Origin: Halobacteriovorax sp. | GTDB taxonomy: Bacteria; Bdellovibrionota; Bacteriovoracia; Bacteriovoracales; Bacteriovoracaceae | NCBI GenBank assembly: GCA_002720865.1 | Contig: PBIO01000014.1 | Location: forward strand, 1,239,793 to 1,303,792 | Direction of reading: 5' to 3' | Length of the DNA: 64,000 nt | Shown: positions 50,595-59,652 of the stretch, in pieces | Layout of the letters: each line of letters starts with the position of its first letter | Position numbering within the stretch: the stretch's first letter is position 1 | The notes under the pieces: generated by a model | Told to the model about the DNA's origin: nothing | Seen by the model: the letters and a program-made list of their open reading frames with translations, nothing else | Database searches by the model: none | Made by a program: the position numbers and the translations under genes

Positions 50595-50852
50595 ATGGAT
50601 GAGTCTAAAGTTCCTCGAACAGAGCGGGCTAGAGTGGCAGTTGAAAGAGCAAGGAAAATTGTTTCGAATAATAGCGAAATGGTTGAAGAGCTCTTGGTTG
50701 ATTTACCGGACTACCGGGATCGACATGAGCCACAAAGTATTGCTTTAGAAGATTTTAAATTCGACCTGGATGGGGGCGAAGAAGTCATTCACCAGAAGAT
50801 TCGAACCACAAATAAGTTTGTAACTTTTTTTAGAGATATGCTCAGCCAATAA
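50595..50852 (+). CDS. Small protein of unknown function
   Basis: 85 residues, highly charged, starting MDESKVPRTERARVAVERAR; cytoplasmic, no motif recognised. The ATG at 50595 lies about 30 bases after the predicted transcription start, which excludes a longer frame beginning at 50529. GAGAG lies about nine bases before it. First gene of the operon leading to rapA. Confidence 0.65.
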   Translation: MDESKVPRTERARVAVERARKIVSNNSEMVEELLVDLPDYRDRHEPQSIALEDFKFDLDGGEEVIHQKIRTTNKFVTFFRDMLSQ

Positions 50853-50863
50853 TTGGAGTAGAT

Positions 50864-51052
50864 ATGCCAAAAGATAAAAATATTAAAAAACGACAAAAGA
50901 GACAAGAGAAGAAAAAAAACTCAAAAGGTCATAACTCTCTAAAGAAAGAATTTTCAGAAGAAGAGAAACAGGCCGGTAAGTTTCATATATATGTACTAAT
51001 CGGTCTAACGGTAATCGTTTCAGGCTTTATAATTTATTCCTATACAAAGTAA
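50864..51052 (+). CDS. Small basic single-helix membrane protein
   Basis: 62 residues: a strongly basic N-terminal 30 residues (MPKDKNIKKRQKRQEKKK) and one C-terminal membrane helix (about 42-59). This looks like a tail-anchored protein with a cytoplasmic, possibly nucleic-acid-binding, arm. GGAG precedes the ATG. Eleven bases after the 85-residue gene and seven bases before rapA. No family recognised. Confidence 0.65.
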   Translation: MPKDKNIKKRQKRQEKKKNSKGHNSLKKEFSEEEKQAGKFHIYVLIGLTVIVSGFIIYSYTK

Positions 51053-51059
51053 GACCCAA

Positions 51060-53801
51060 ATGAATTATTTTCCCGGACAACGTTGGATGAGCCAGACCGA
51101 GCCTGAGCTCGGATTGGGTGTTATTAAATCCAACGAGGGAAAAGTAATCGTCGTTATATTCCCGGCTAGCCAAACAGAAAGAACTTATGGCTTTAAGACA
51201 GCACCCTTAAAGAGAGTGAAATTTGATGAGGGAGATGAAATAGTCTCTCATGATGGTAGCAAACATATCGTCCAAGAAGTCTTGGAGAATGAGAACTTGT
51301 TTATTTACCATACGAAGTCAGGTTTAATTCTTGAAACTGAACTTAGTGATCACGTGTTCTTTAAACACCCTGAAGATCGTTTATTAAATGGAAGCGGAGA
51401 CAGTCTAAAGCTTTTTAATCTAAGACAGAGAACATTAGAGGTTAATAGAAATTGGTTAATGTCTGATGCCAAAGGGTTTCAAGGAGGAAGGCTATCATTG
51501 ATTCCTCACCAGTATTATGTAGCCTCTAAAATTTTAAAGAGACCCTATCCTAGAGTTCTACTTGCCGATGAAGTGGGTCTAGGGAAAACAATTGAGGCGG
51601 GCCTAATTCTCCATAACCTTGTTGTTTCAGATCGAATGAATCGGGCGCTAATTATTTTGCCAGATAGTCTGGTCTACCAGTGGTTTGTTGAAATGCATCG
51701 GAAATTTAATTTAAGTTTTACTGTTGTAAATCAAGAAACGAATGTGGAATCCGGGGTGAATCCCTTTTTAGAAAAAGAGCTTGTGATAACAAGCTGGGGT
51801 CTATTAAGAGGCTCCGAGATGGCGAGGGAATTACTAGATCAGGCCAACTTTGATTTACTCATTGTAGATGAGGCTCATCAGATAAAATGGACGCCAGAAG
51901 TTGAGAGTATGGAATATAGCTATTTAAAAAAATTGAGTAGCAGAATTCCTGGGTTGCTATTGTTAACGGCGACCCCAGAAACACTTGGGGTTGAGTCCCA
52001 TTATGCAAGACTTCATCTTATAGACCCAAATAGGTTTACCAGTCTTGAGGAATATTTAGAAGAGTCAAAACATTTTCAATTACTAGGGGGACTGGCCAAA
52101 AAGATCAATGATGATATTGAGCTTACCTCTGAGGAAAAGTCTGATCTTAAAAAGATTGCCCCTGAAGTAGAAGAAAGTTGGAGCAAGGAAAGAATGCTTC
52201 GTGAGCTAGTAGACACGCATGGGACAGGAAGGATTTTCTTTAGAAATACTAGAAAAAAAATGATTAATGAGTTCAACTTCTTTCCCAAAAGAATTCTTCA
52301 TTCTTATAGGCTAGATTGCTCCAAAGAAATTGAGGGCATTGATGATGATCATGAAATTGGTCCTTCATTTAAAGAAAAGGCTAAATGGTTAGTGGAGCTT
52401 CTTACGAATGACCGTTCTTTAGAGGATGAAAAAATTCTTCTTATCTGCCGAAGTAAAAATAAGATTCAAGCACTTGAAAAGATATTAAAAGAAGAAGTCG
52501 CGAGTATTAAAACTTCATTATTTCACTCTGGGCTTTCAATGATGGCCAGGGATAGACAAGCCGCATACTTTGCAGACCCTAATGGAGCTAAAATTTTACT
52601 TTGTACAGAAATTGGTTCCGAGGGGCGAAACTTTGAGTTTTGTAGCCATTTAGTTCTTTTAGATCATCCGAAAAAACCTGAGTTCTTAGAGCAGAGGATA
52701 GGTAGGCTAGATCGAATTGGTCAAAAAAGAGATGTAAATATTCACGTCCCTTATATTCAAAACTCCTGGGAAGAAATTCTTTTTGATTGGTATCATGAAG
52801 GAGTTGGGGCATACGAGGCGGCTCCTATTGGAGCTCATCAAATCTTTGAAGAGTTTAAAGCAGACCTTTTTCTTTCCTTTCGGGGGGAAAAAGAACCTAA
52901 GGAAGTGATTAGAGCTACCCAAGAAAGATATAAAAGTGTGAAGAAGAGTATTGAAGAAGGCCGAGATGTCCTTGTTGAATTTAATTCATTCGAACAGTCC
53001 GAAGCTCGTAGCATTGTTAAAACAATTGAAAAGGCAGACCAAGAAGAAGAGCTTGCCAGTTTTATGTTTGGAGTTTTTGATAACTTTGGAGTAGATATTG
53101 ACGATGTAGATGCTCACTCCTACTTTATAAAGCCCAACTCAAATATGTTTATCCCCCATTTTCCAGGCCTGACAAATCAAGGGTTAACGATCACTTTCTC
53201 TAGGACGAAAGCTTTAGAGCGAGAGGAATTTACTTTTCTCACATGGGATCACCCTATGGTTAGGGGAATCGTCGATTTGATTTTAAGCGAGGACTTTGGA
53301 AATGTGACTTTGGCAGTTCGAGAAAAGGGTGGAGGCTCCGGTAAAACATTTCTTGAATGCTTTTATACTGTAGAGTTTAGTGGACCTAAAGAATATGAAG
53401 TGGGTAGATACTTTCCTCATCAGAGTGTAAGAGTATTAATAGATAGGGAAGATAAAGACTTTACAGAAAAATGGGATAAAGAAACTATCGATTCTAAGAT
53501 AGTTGAAGCATCTAAAGATATCTGGGAGGGAGTGGGAAGAATCCCTAAAAAGTTTATTAAAGAAAGAATCAGAACAGCCAAAAATATTGCTGAGACAAAA
53601 TCTAAAACGCTATGTATTGGATTAAGAGAAAGAATGGAAAAAGAGCTCAATTCAGAAATCGAAAGAATGAATGAGTTGATAAAAAAGAATCCTCAAATTG
53701 GGAATACTGAATTGATTTTTTTAGAAAATAAAAAGCGAGAACTTTTAAATATCTTGGAAAAGGCAAATATAAACTTAGATTCTTTTAGATTAATTCTTTA
53801 A
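51060..53801 (+). CDS. rapA: RNA polymerase-associated protein RapA (SNF2-type ATPase)
   Basis: 913 residues. The N-terminal Tudor-like RNA-polymerase-binding domains (FPGQRWMSQTEPELGLG) are followed by a Swi2/Snf2 motor: Walker A DEVGLGKT (170-177), DEAH (270-273), LLTATPE, and later LLCTEIGSEGRNFEFCSHLVLLD with IGRLDRIGQ, motifs V and VI. It recycles RNA polymerase in an ATP-dependent way. Length is close to E. coli RapA (968). The last twelve bases overlap the convergent lipoprotein gene. Confidence 0.93.
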   Translation: MNYFPGQRWMSQTEPELGLGVIKSNEGKVIVVIFPASQTERTYGFKTAPLKRVKFDEGDEIVSHDGSKHIVQEVLENENLFIYHTKSGLILETELSDHVFFKHPEDRLLNGSGDSLKLFNLRQRTLEVNRNWLMSDAKGFQGGRLSLIPHQYYVASKILKRPYPRVLLADEVGLGKTIEAGLILHNLVVSDRMNRALIILPDSLVYQWFVEMHRKFNLSFTVVNQETNVESGVNPFLEKELVITSWGLLRGSEMARELLDQANFDLLIVDEAHQIKWTPEVESMEYSYLKKLSSRIPGLLLLTATPETLGVESHYARLHLIDPNRFTSLEEYLEESKHFQLLGGLAKKINDDIELTSEEKSDLKKIAPEVEESWSKERMLRELVDTHGTGRIFFRNTRKKMINEFNFFPKRILHSYRLDCSKEIEGIDDDHEIGPSFKEKAKWLVELLTNDRSLEDEKILLICRSKNKIQALEKILKEEVASIKTSLFHSGLSMMARDRQAAYFADPNGAKILLCTEIGSEGRNFEFCSHLVLLDHPKKPEFLEQRIGRLDRIGQKRDVNIHVPYIQNSWEEILFDWYHEGVGAYEAAPIGAHQIFEEFKADLFLSFRGEKEPKEVIRATQERYKSVKKSIEEGRDVLVEFNSFEQSEARSIVKTIEKADQEEELASFMFGVFDNFGVDIDDVDAHSYFIKPNSNMFIPHFPGLTNQGLTITFSRTKALEREEFTFLTWDHPMVRGIVDLILSEDFGNVTLAVREKGGGSGKTFLECFYTVEFSGPKEYEVGRYFPHQSVRVLIDREDKDFTEKWDKETIDSKIVEASKDIWEGVGRIPKKFIKERIRTAKNIAETKSKTLCIGLRERMEKELNSEIERMNELIKKNPQIGNTELIFLENKKRELLNILEKANINLDSFRLIL

Positions 53802-54101
53802 AAACCTCTCCAGATCACCCTTATTAAAACAGCCCATTATTTTAGAACCATGCTTTTTTTCCAGGGCAACTTGATTAGTTCCAAGCATTAAATCTTGTAA
53901 TGCTTTTTTGCATTTTTCTTGAGTGTAGTTCAATTTGTATTTTCCGCAGTAATCTTTAAACTCCTTGGAAGGTTTTGGAAGACCACGAAAAAACTTCATT
54001 GATAGATCCTCACAGATCTCAGCGCTATATTCCTTCTTTTCTATACAGGAAGAATAGGAGAGTAAAATAATCAATTGGCATGCTAAGACTATGTTTTTCA
54101 T
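53790..54101 (-). CDS. Small lipoprotein of unknown function
   Basis: 103 residues. A lipoprotein signal (MKNIVLACQLIILLSYSSC, Cys 19) is followed by about 84 residues with further cysteines (EICEDL, YCGKYKL, KCKKAL, MGCFNK). No family recognised. TATAAT lies seven bases before the ATG on the minus strand, so it may be leaderless, though AAAGG also lies there. Converges on rapA. Confidence 0.65.
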   Translation of the reverse strand: MKNIVLACQLIILLSYSSCIEKKEYSAEICEDLSMKFFRGLPKPSKEFKDYCGKYKLNYTQEKCKKALQDLMLGTNQVALEKKHGSKIMGCFNKGDLERFLKN

Positions 54102-54239
54102 ACCTTTTATTATAGCACCAGATTGGACTACTCAGCCATCTTTACCTTTTCTTACAGGGCCTTGTTGTAATGGGCAAAGGCCAATCTAAAGTCATACACT
54201 TGATTATAAATTAATTTAGCTCTACGGAGGGAGTTTTAT

Positions 54240-55568
54240 ATGAAAGTATTTCTAGTTATTCTATTTTTTATGGCTTCGGCGCAAGCATCGGTATTAAAGG
54301 CTCCACCATCATTTGAGTTAAAAAATAAAACGGTAGTTTTTGTAGACGTAAAAACAATTGCTTCGAAAATTAAGTATGACCTAGACTCTTCATCTGTATC
54401 AGTTGAATCTGTTATAAAGTTTGAGCAATTTTCTGAGGGGAACCCGGCATTTGATTTAACTCCTGATGCATCTTTAGTTTCTCTTCAGGGTGAAAAACTA
54501 AAACTTGAAAACACTTCTTTGCCAAATAACACTTCGACAGTTCGAGTGCTTAACAAAAACTTGAAGCCAGGTGTGTATGAGTTAAGAGTTATTAATCAAA
54601 TTACCAAGAATGTTCGCTTTATAAGCGAAGGAGTTAAGAGCGCTTTTTGGATGAGTGATCTTTCAGACAGAAGATACCTAGAGCAATATCTTCCTGTTAA
54701 TTTAGAATATGATCAATACAAGATGGACTTTGAGGTTGAAGTATTAGGTACCTCTAAAGAACATCAGATAAGAACTAACGGTGAAGTTACAGAGGTGGCA
54801 AAGAATAAGTTCTCTGTTTCTTATCCCGAATACTTTACTGCAAGCTCCATTTTTTTCCATTTAATGCCAGTGGGTTCATTTAATGAAGAGTCTTTTACTT
54901 ATAAATCTATTGATGGAAGAGAAATTCCAGTAACTATTTATAGTGCAGGTTCACTATCTAGATATTTAAGCCAAACGAAAAAAATTCTCCCTGAACTAGA
55001 GGCTGACTACGGACCATTTCCGCACAATTCAGTTACAATTTATGGAGCAGGTAGTGGTGGGATGGAGTACTGTGGAGCGACCATAACCAGCCTCTCGGCC
55101 CTAGGTCATGAATTAATCCATAGCTATTTTGCTAGAGGAATTATGCCAGCAAGAGGAAATGCAGGTTGGGTAGATGAAGCCATCGCCAGCTGGCGCGATT
55201 CTGGATATAGACAATATTCAACGAGAAGTTTGTCGACTTCTAGAATGGCTGGGCATTCTGTCTACAGAAGAACCACGGATAGAAATGCTTATAGCAAAGG
55301 GGCTCGATTCATGGGCTTTCTAGATAGTAAGTTCTCTGACGCTGGTGGACTTAGGCCGTTTTTGAAAAAGTTCAAGGAAGATAGACTCTTTAAGCCATTC
55401 TTAACGAAAGAATTTCAAACAGATCTAGAAAAGCATTTCGGAGAGGACCTTACTCAGGAATTTAGTAAATATATTTATGGCTCTGGAAAAATACTATCTA
55501 GAGAAGAGCATGGACATAATCCTTTTCACCCAAAACTAACTGAAAAAGAACTTTTTGACCTATTATAA
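54240..55568 (+). CDS. Secreted M61-like zinc aminopeptidase
   Basis: 442 residues with a signal peptide (MKVFLVILFFMASAQASV). The gluzincin site is HELIH (H290, E291, H294) with the third ligand E313 in NAGWVDEAIASW, the M1/M61 arrangement. GAGSGGMEYCGATI upstream is the equivalent of the substrate-binding GxMEN-type motif in altered form. The N-terminal 250 residues are beta-rich as in M61. It likely trims peptides outside the cytoplasm. GGAGGGAG lies before the ATG. Confidence 0.8.
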   Translation: MKVFLVILFFMASAQASVLKAPPSFELKNKTVVFVDVKTIASKIKYDLDSSSVSVESVIKFEQFSEGNPAFDLTPDASLVSLQGEKLKLENTSLPNNTSTVRVLNKNLKPGVYELRVINQITKNVRFISEGVKSAFWMSDLSDRRYLEQYLPVNLEYDQYKMDFEVEVLGTSKEHQIRTNGEVTEVAKNKFSVSYPEYFTASSIFFHLMPVGSFNEESFTYKSIDGREIPVTIYSAGSLSRYLSQTKKILPELEADYGPFPHNSVTIYGAGSGGMEYCGATITSLSALGHELIHSYFARGIMPARGNAGWVDEAIASWRDSGYRQYSTRSLSTSRMAGHSVYRRTTDRNAYSKGARFMGFLDSKFSDAGGLRPFLKKFKEDRLFKPFLTKEFQTDLEKHFGEDLTQEFSKYIYGSGKILSREEHGHNPFHPKLTEKELFDLL

Positions 55569-55576
55569 TTAAATTG

Positions 55577-55604
55577 GGTTCCGCGGTCGCAAGATTGCGG
55601 AACC
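55577..55604 (+). terminator. Hairpin downstream of the peptidase gene
   Basis: GGTTCCGC (55577-55584) pairs with GCGGAACC (55597-55604) around a 12-base loop. Only scattered T residues follow, so it is a weak intrinsic terminator or an mRNA-end stabiliser. Confidence 0.45.
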
Positions 55605-55642
55605 TCATTGTATCTATTCTTCATATACAGTAAAATTCCTAT

Positions 55643-56203
55643 ATGTTTAAAAGACTTATTATCCCAATTTTATTTAGTCTTATGCTCTTTGAAGCGCATG
55701 CTAAAAATCCAATCGTTTTAATGAAAACAAATTTAGGGACTCTAGAGATTGAGCTTTTTGAAAGTAAAGCTCCAGTAACAGTGAAGAATTTTTTAAGTTA
55801 TGTTAAAGATGGAACCTATAATGGAACTATTTTTCATAGGGTGATTAAAGACTTTATCATTCAAGGCGGAAACTACGATGAACAACTTGTGCCGAGAAAA
55901 AATAAAGGTCCGATTATAAATGAAGCAAAAAATGGTCTTAAAAATTTAAAAGGTACCTTGGCCATGGCAAGAAGAGTGGGCAAAGATACAGCAACTAATC
56001 AGTTTTTTATTAATGTTAAAGATAACTCTGTCCTTGATTTTGTTGATAAGTCTGACCAAGGATTTGGCTATGCAGTATTTGGAAAAATTACTAAAGGACT
56101 AAGCATTGTTGAAAAAATGAACAAAAGAGCTACTCAAAGAAAGGGAGTATTCCCAAGGCTTCCAGTCAAGAATATCGTCATCGACACTGTCACTATCAAA
56201 TAA
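55643..56203 (+). CDS. Secreted cyclophilin-type peptidyl-prolyl isomerase
   Basis: 186 residues with a signal peptide (MFKRLIIPILFSLMLFEAHA-KN). Cyclophilin core: FHRVIKDFIIQGG (catalytic Arg), LAMARRVGKDTATNQFFINV and FAVFGKI-like YAVFGKITKG. It should assist protein folding in the periplasm. The ATG has no ribosome site, but TAAAAT lies six bases before it. Confidence 0.93.
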   Translation: MFKRLIIPILFSLMLFEAHAKNPIVLMKTNLGTLEIELFESKAPVTVKNFLSYVKDGTYNGTIFHRVIKDFIIQGGNYDEQLVPRKNKGPIINEAKNGLKNLKGTLAMARRVGKDTATNQFFINVKDNSVLDFVDKSDQGFGYAVFGKITKGLSIVEKMNKRATQRKGVFPRLPVKNIVIDTVTIK

Positions 56204-56234
56204 TCTCCCAAAATATTACGCACAGCCCCCCAAA

Positions 56235-56249
56235 AGGTGCCTGGCACCT
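56235..56249. repeat. Perfect palindrome AGGTGCC-T-GGCACCT
   Basis: A seven-base inverted repeat with a one-base centre, preceded by CAAA, between the cyclophilin and L,D-transpeptidase genes. I recall similar palindromes scattered in other delta-type genomes, but only one copy is seen here. Confidence 0.45.
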
Positions 56250-56274
56250 GCTAAAATATAGGTAGGAGATAAAG

Positions 56275-57561
56275 ATGAAGAATCTAGTTTTTATCATTAC
56301 AGCATTTTTACTAAATTTTGGATTAAGCAAGGCTTTCGCTAATAATAGTGCGACCATTTTACTAGAAGATAAAATGGACTTATTTGAAAAAATTGTAAAT
56401 CTTCAAGTAAAGCTAGGGGTGGTTCAAAGTTCAGGGTTTTGGAATGAGGATAGAGCGATGAATAGTATGGCCCTTGTTGATACTCTATGGAAAAAAGGTT
56501 GGGATTCACAAAAAGTAGAGGATCGAAGGCTTGCAACTGAATCACTAAAAAAATTAGATTTTGATAACTTTGAAATTGCAGATCAGGTAAGGCTCTTCTT
56601 ACTAGATCAAAAGCTGGGTGGAAACTTAGTTAATAATTCAAAATTTATGAATGATATTTTCGAAACTTCAAAAGCGGGCAAGCTTCATAGAAGAGAGATT
56701 TATACGATTTTAAATTACAAAGAAGAATTACTTGAATCAGGCTTTGGGGAAATTCTTGATCAGGTTAGCCTTTATAATGCCGAAGACTTGGCTCTATATA
56801 ATGAAGCTAAGGATAGTCTATTTGAAGTTCCAAACCGCTCTTTAGTTCAAGACTTAGTCTTTTTTGATAAAGACCCAGGGGATTATGGAAGAGGAGAGTA
56901 TAGATTTGGTCCAAAACTATTTATGTTTTGTCGTAAAAATAGAAATTACCCATGTATGATGTTTATGAAGGACTCTAGGAATCAAATCGTTCGTAAGGAA
57001 GATGGTTCAATCTGGACTCATAAAGCTCTTGGTTTAGCTAGAAAAAATAAACCCTATAATGTTAAAAATGGATTTACTCCAGCAGGTGTCTACACAATTG
57101 ATTCCGTTATGCCAGAGGCAAATCGGCAGAGAGTTTTTGGTAAATATAGAAGGCTTATAATTAATTTTATTCCAAGAACTAAAGATGAAGAGAGAACAAA
57201 AGAGCTTCTTCCTGAATCTTCTTATAGTAGTAATTGGTGGAAGCAAGCAGTAGTCGCAAGAGATATTGGGCGTAATCTACTTAGGATACATGGAACTGGT
57301 TTAAGAAATAATAATCCTGATTCAACTTATTATCCCTTTGTTAAAACATCAGGTTGCATAGCGATGAGGGAGAATCGATACGACGGAAAAAAGTATAAAG
57401 ATCAAAGAATACTATTGGATCAGCTTATGACCTATTCCGGTTTCACTCCTCGTAGAAGAAATGAGACAAAGATTCGAGCTCTTCTTTATGTTATTGAAGT
57501 CGATAATAAGAATAAAGCAGTAGAAAAAACAGATATCGAAGACATATTAGAACTTAAATGA
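56275..57561 (+). CDS. Secreted L,D-transpeptidase (YkuD domain)
   Basis: 428 residues with a signal peptide (MKNLVFIITAFLLNFGLSKAFA). The YkuD catalytic domain lies in the C-terminal half: GFTPAGVYTIDSV, RIHGTG (H339) and SGCIAMRE with the nucleophile C361. It forms or exchanges 3-3 cross-links in peptidoglycan. The N-terminal 190 residues are helical and not recognised. GGTAGGAG precedes the ATG. It overlaps the dioxygenase gene by four bases (ATGA). Confidence 0.88.
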   Translation: MKNLVFIITAFLLNFGLSKAFANNSATILLEDKMDLFEKIVNLQVKLGVVQSSGFWNEDRAMNSMALVDTLWKKGWDSQKVEDRRLATESLKKLDFDNFEIADQVRLFLLDQKLGGNLVNNSKFMNDIFETSKAGKLHRREIYTILNYKEELLESGFGEILDQVSLYNAEDLALYNEAKDSLFEVPNRSLVQDLVFFDKDPGDYGRGEYRFGPKLFMFCRKNRNYPCMMFMKDSRNQIVRKEDGSIWTHKALGLARKNKPYNVKNGFTPAGVYTIDSVMPEANRQRVFGKYRRLIINFIPRTKDEERTKELLPESSYSSNWWKQAVVARDIGRNLLRIHGTGLRNNNPDSTYYPFVKTSGCIAMRENRYDGKKYKDQRILLDQLMTYSGFTPRRRNETKIRALLYVIEVDNKNKAVEKTDIEDILELK

Positions 57562-58565
57562 AGTTAGAGCTTCACCCTGATTTAGATAGCCTTTGGCAGG
57601 TATCCTGTGATGCAAATATAAAAACGCCCGAGGACGTTGGCGTCTTTCTTGAATCAAATAAAGAAATTATTAATGATGGAGTAAAAAAAGGAATGTCCTT
57701 TTACTTTAAAGGTTTTCCTATATCGAATTCTTGGGAATACGAAAATGCTATAACAAAATTGAATCCAAACTTTTTAGCATATACTGGAGCAAAGGTACGT
57801 AGAGAGTCGGAACTAAGTACCGTCTTATATCAGCCTACTAGTACTCCGGGATTTAGAAAAAACTTTTTACATAATGAAATGGCCTACCAACCTGAAATTC
57901 CACCTATCATTACTGTTTTTTGCGAACAGCCTGGAAATGGGGGAGAGACACTTTTAGGTGATCAGCGACTAGTATGGAATTCGATTCGAGCGGACTATCG
58001 TGAAAAGTTAATTTCAAAAAAGTTAAAGTTTGTTCGAACTTTAGTCTGTAAGTCTAGGCTTCATGACTTTATGTCTAAGAATTTTGACTTTATGGCAACC
58101 TTTCCTAGTTGGCAAAATAACTTTAATACAACAGATAAGGAAGAAGTACGAAATCAGCTTAAAAGTGCGGGGTTTGAAGTAAGCTGGACTGAAAAAAATG
58201 ATTTGGTCTTTTCCTGTGTTATAGACCCCTTTAAAGCACATCCTGATACGGGTGAAAAAATGTGGGTTAATAACTCTCACCTTTTTCAACTACATCCTAA
58301 AGTTTATGGTCGATTCTTATACACCATGTTTAAAACGTACCTAAGCACTTCCTCGAGACCAATGACAACTTGCTTATATGGAGACGGTGGAAAAATTGAA
58401 CCCGAAGTCATTTCAAATATACTAGATGCTACAAATAAAAATGAAGTATCTATCCCGTTAAGAAAAGGTGATTTTATTTACGCAAATAACTGGACTTGTG
58501 GGCATGGAAGAAAAACCTTCTCTGGTCAGAGAAGGCTTTATTTTGGACTTCTTACTTATCGATAG
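57558..58565 (+). CDS. TauD/TfdA-like iron(II)/2-oxoglutarate dioxygenase
   Basis: 335 residues with a TauD-type facial triad: FLHNEM (H105, E107) and WTCGHGRKTF (H316), with the 2-oxoglutarate Arg in SGQRR. PGNGGETLLGD is the family motif. Similar enzymes (SyrP-like) hydroxylate amino acids bound to carrier proteins, but no biosynthetic genes are here. Coupling to an L,D-transpeptidase suggests a link to wall or amino-acid modification, which is inference. No signal peptide. The end overlaps the convergent gene by 14 bases. Confidence 0.85.
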   Translation: MKLELHPDLDSLWQVSCDANIKTPEDVGVFLESNKEIINDGVKKGMSFYFKGFPISNSWEYENAITKLNPNFLAYTGAKVRRESELSTVLYQPTSTPGFRKNFLHNEMAYQPEIPPIITVFCEQPGNGGETLLGDQRLVWNSIRADYREKLISKKLKFVRTLVCKSRLHDFMSKNFDFMATFPSWQNNFNTTDKEEVRNQLKSAGFEVSWTEKNDLVFSCVIDPFKAHPDTGEKMWVNNSHLFQLHPKVYGRFLYTMFKTYLSTSSRPMTTCLYGDGGKIEPEVISNILDATNKNEVSIPLRKGDFIYANNWTCGHGRKTFSGQRRLYFGLLTYR

Positions 58566-59562
58566 CTGATTTAACAGCATCAACATAAGGATTAAAGTTA
58601 TCTCCATCACTTAACTCGTGATAGTTCTTATTAACTTCAATATCATTATCTTCAAGGTACTTTTTGGTTTCGATTAAACAAAGATGCACTTTTTCCATAC
58701 TATCACAGCCTTTTTTGATTAGGCCGTCGTAATCGACTTTAAAGATATGTGACTCAAACTCTATTTTTGATTTTCTTGCCAATTCCTTACAATAAATAAG
58801 TTTATCATCTTCATCATCTAAACTTTCTTCTATCTCCTCAATGGCATCCCCAAGCTCTAAGACTGCGGTAACGGAGGAGTTTCTTTTAGACACTTTACCC
58901 GAATCCTTTAGACTCGCGAGATCACTAGAGCATTCGCCGTCTAACTTAGACATTTTTTCATCAAATGCTTTTATGGCCTGTTTATTATCATAGTTTATGG
59001 CGTGACCTACCTTTGAAAAGATCGTATCGATTCCATATACGATGACCCCTCCAGCTACTGCCGCAAGACCGATCACGGGCCATAGGGCATGGGCTTTATC
59101 AATAAAGAGATCAATAGGACTAAAAGAGCTTTTCTCTTTTAGTAGAAGAACAGAGTTTATTTTTCGTAAGAGGTTCGAATAGGTGGTTTTTTTATCAATC
59201 TTAATTTTAACTCCGTTTACATAAACAAGTCCCAATAAGATATCTTTTACTTCTACTGTCACTACCTGCTTTTGAATTTCAAATTTAAAGCCGTTCTCTA
59301 TTGCACTAACTTCTGGCAAGTTTTGCATCTTTGCATGGCCTAGAACTTTATCTGTATTATCAATTTCACCTAAAAAGAATTTTCCAGAATGTATCTTTTT
59401 ATTTCGAAGGCCTTTATTAATTTCTTTGATTATTTCTTCTTGTTCAGATTGATAAATAAACTGAACAACTTCATTTACAGTGACTCCTCTTTGCTTTTGT
59501 TTTCCCGCTTGGGAATAAAGAGGGCTAGATAAGAATAAGGCTATGATTAATATTAATTTCAT
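58552..59562 (-). CDS. Exported protein of unknown function
   Basis: 336 residues with a signal peptide (MKLILIIALFLSSPLYSQA). A basic N-terminal region (to about 150) is followed by a membrane or Gly-rich hydrophobic helix (WPVIGLAAVAGGVIVYGI, about 166-183), then an acidic helical region with paired cysteines (C216, C261, C289, C296). No family recognised. Start chosen by signal peptide; only a weak GTGAG ribosome site. Confidence 0.7.
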   Translation of the reverse strand: MKLILIIALFLSSPLYSQAGKQKQRGVTVNEVVQFIYQSEQEEIIKEINKGLRNKKIHSGKFFLGEIDNTDKVLGHAKMQNLPEVSAIENGFKFEIQKQVVTVEVKDILLGLVYVNGVKIKIDKKTTYSNLLRKINSVLLLKEKSSFSPIDLFIDKAHALWPVIGLAAVAGGVIVYGIDTIFSKVGHAINYDNKQAIKAFDEKMSKLDGECSSDLASLKDSGKVSKRNSSVTAVLELGDAIEEIEESLDDEDDKLIYCKELARKSKIEFESHIFKVDYDGLIKKGCDSMEKVHLCLIETKKYLEDNDIEVNKNYHELSDGDNFNPYVDAVKSAIDK

Positions 59563-59652
59563 AATGTACTCACTATTAGGTTCTCATTAACCTATTCGGA
59601 TATTCTATAAAGAATATTTACATTATCTGATATTATAACTCAGGTTAGTGTT

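Noticed and set aside
59165-59185. GGTTCGAAT-like sequence resembling a tRNA T-arm
   Set aside because: It lies inside a coding frame and no acceptor or anticodon stem can be built around it; no tRNA gene was found in the window.
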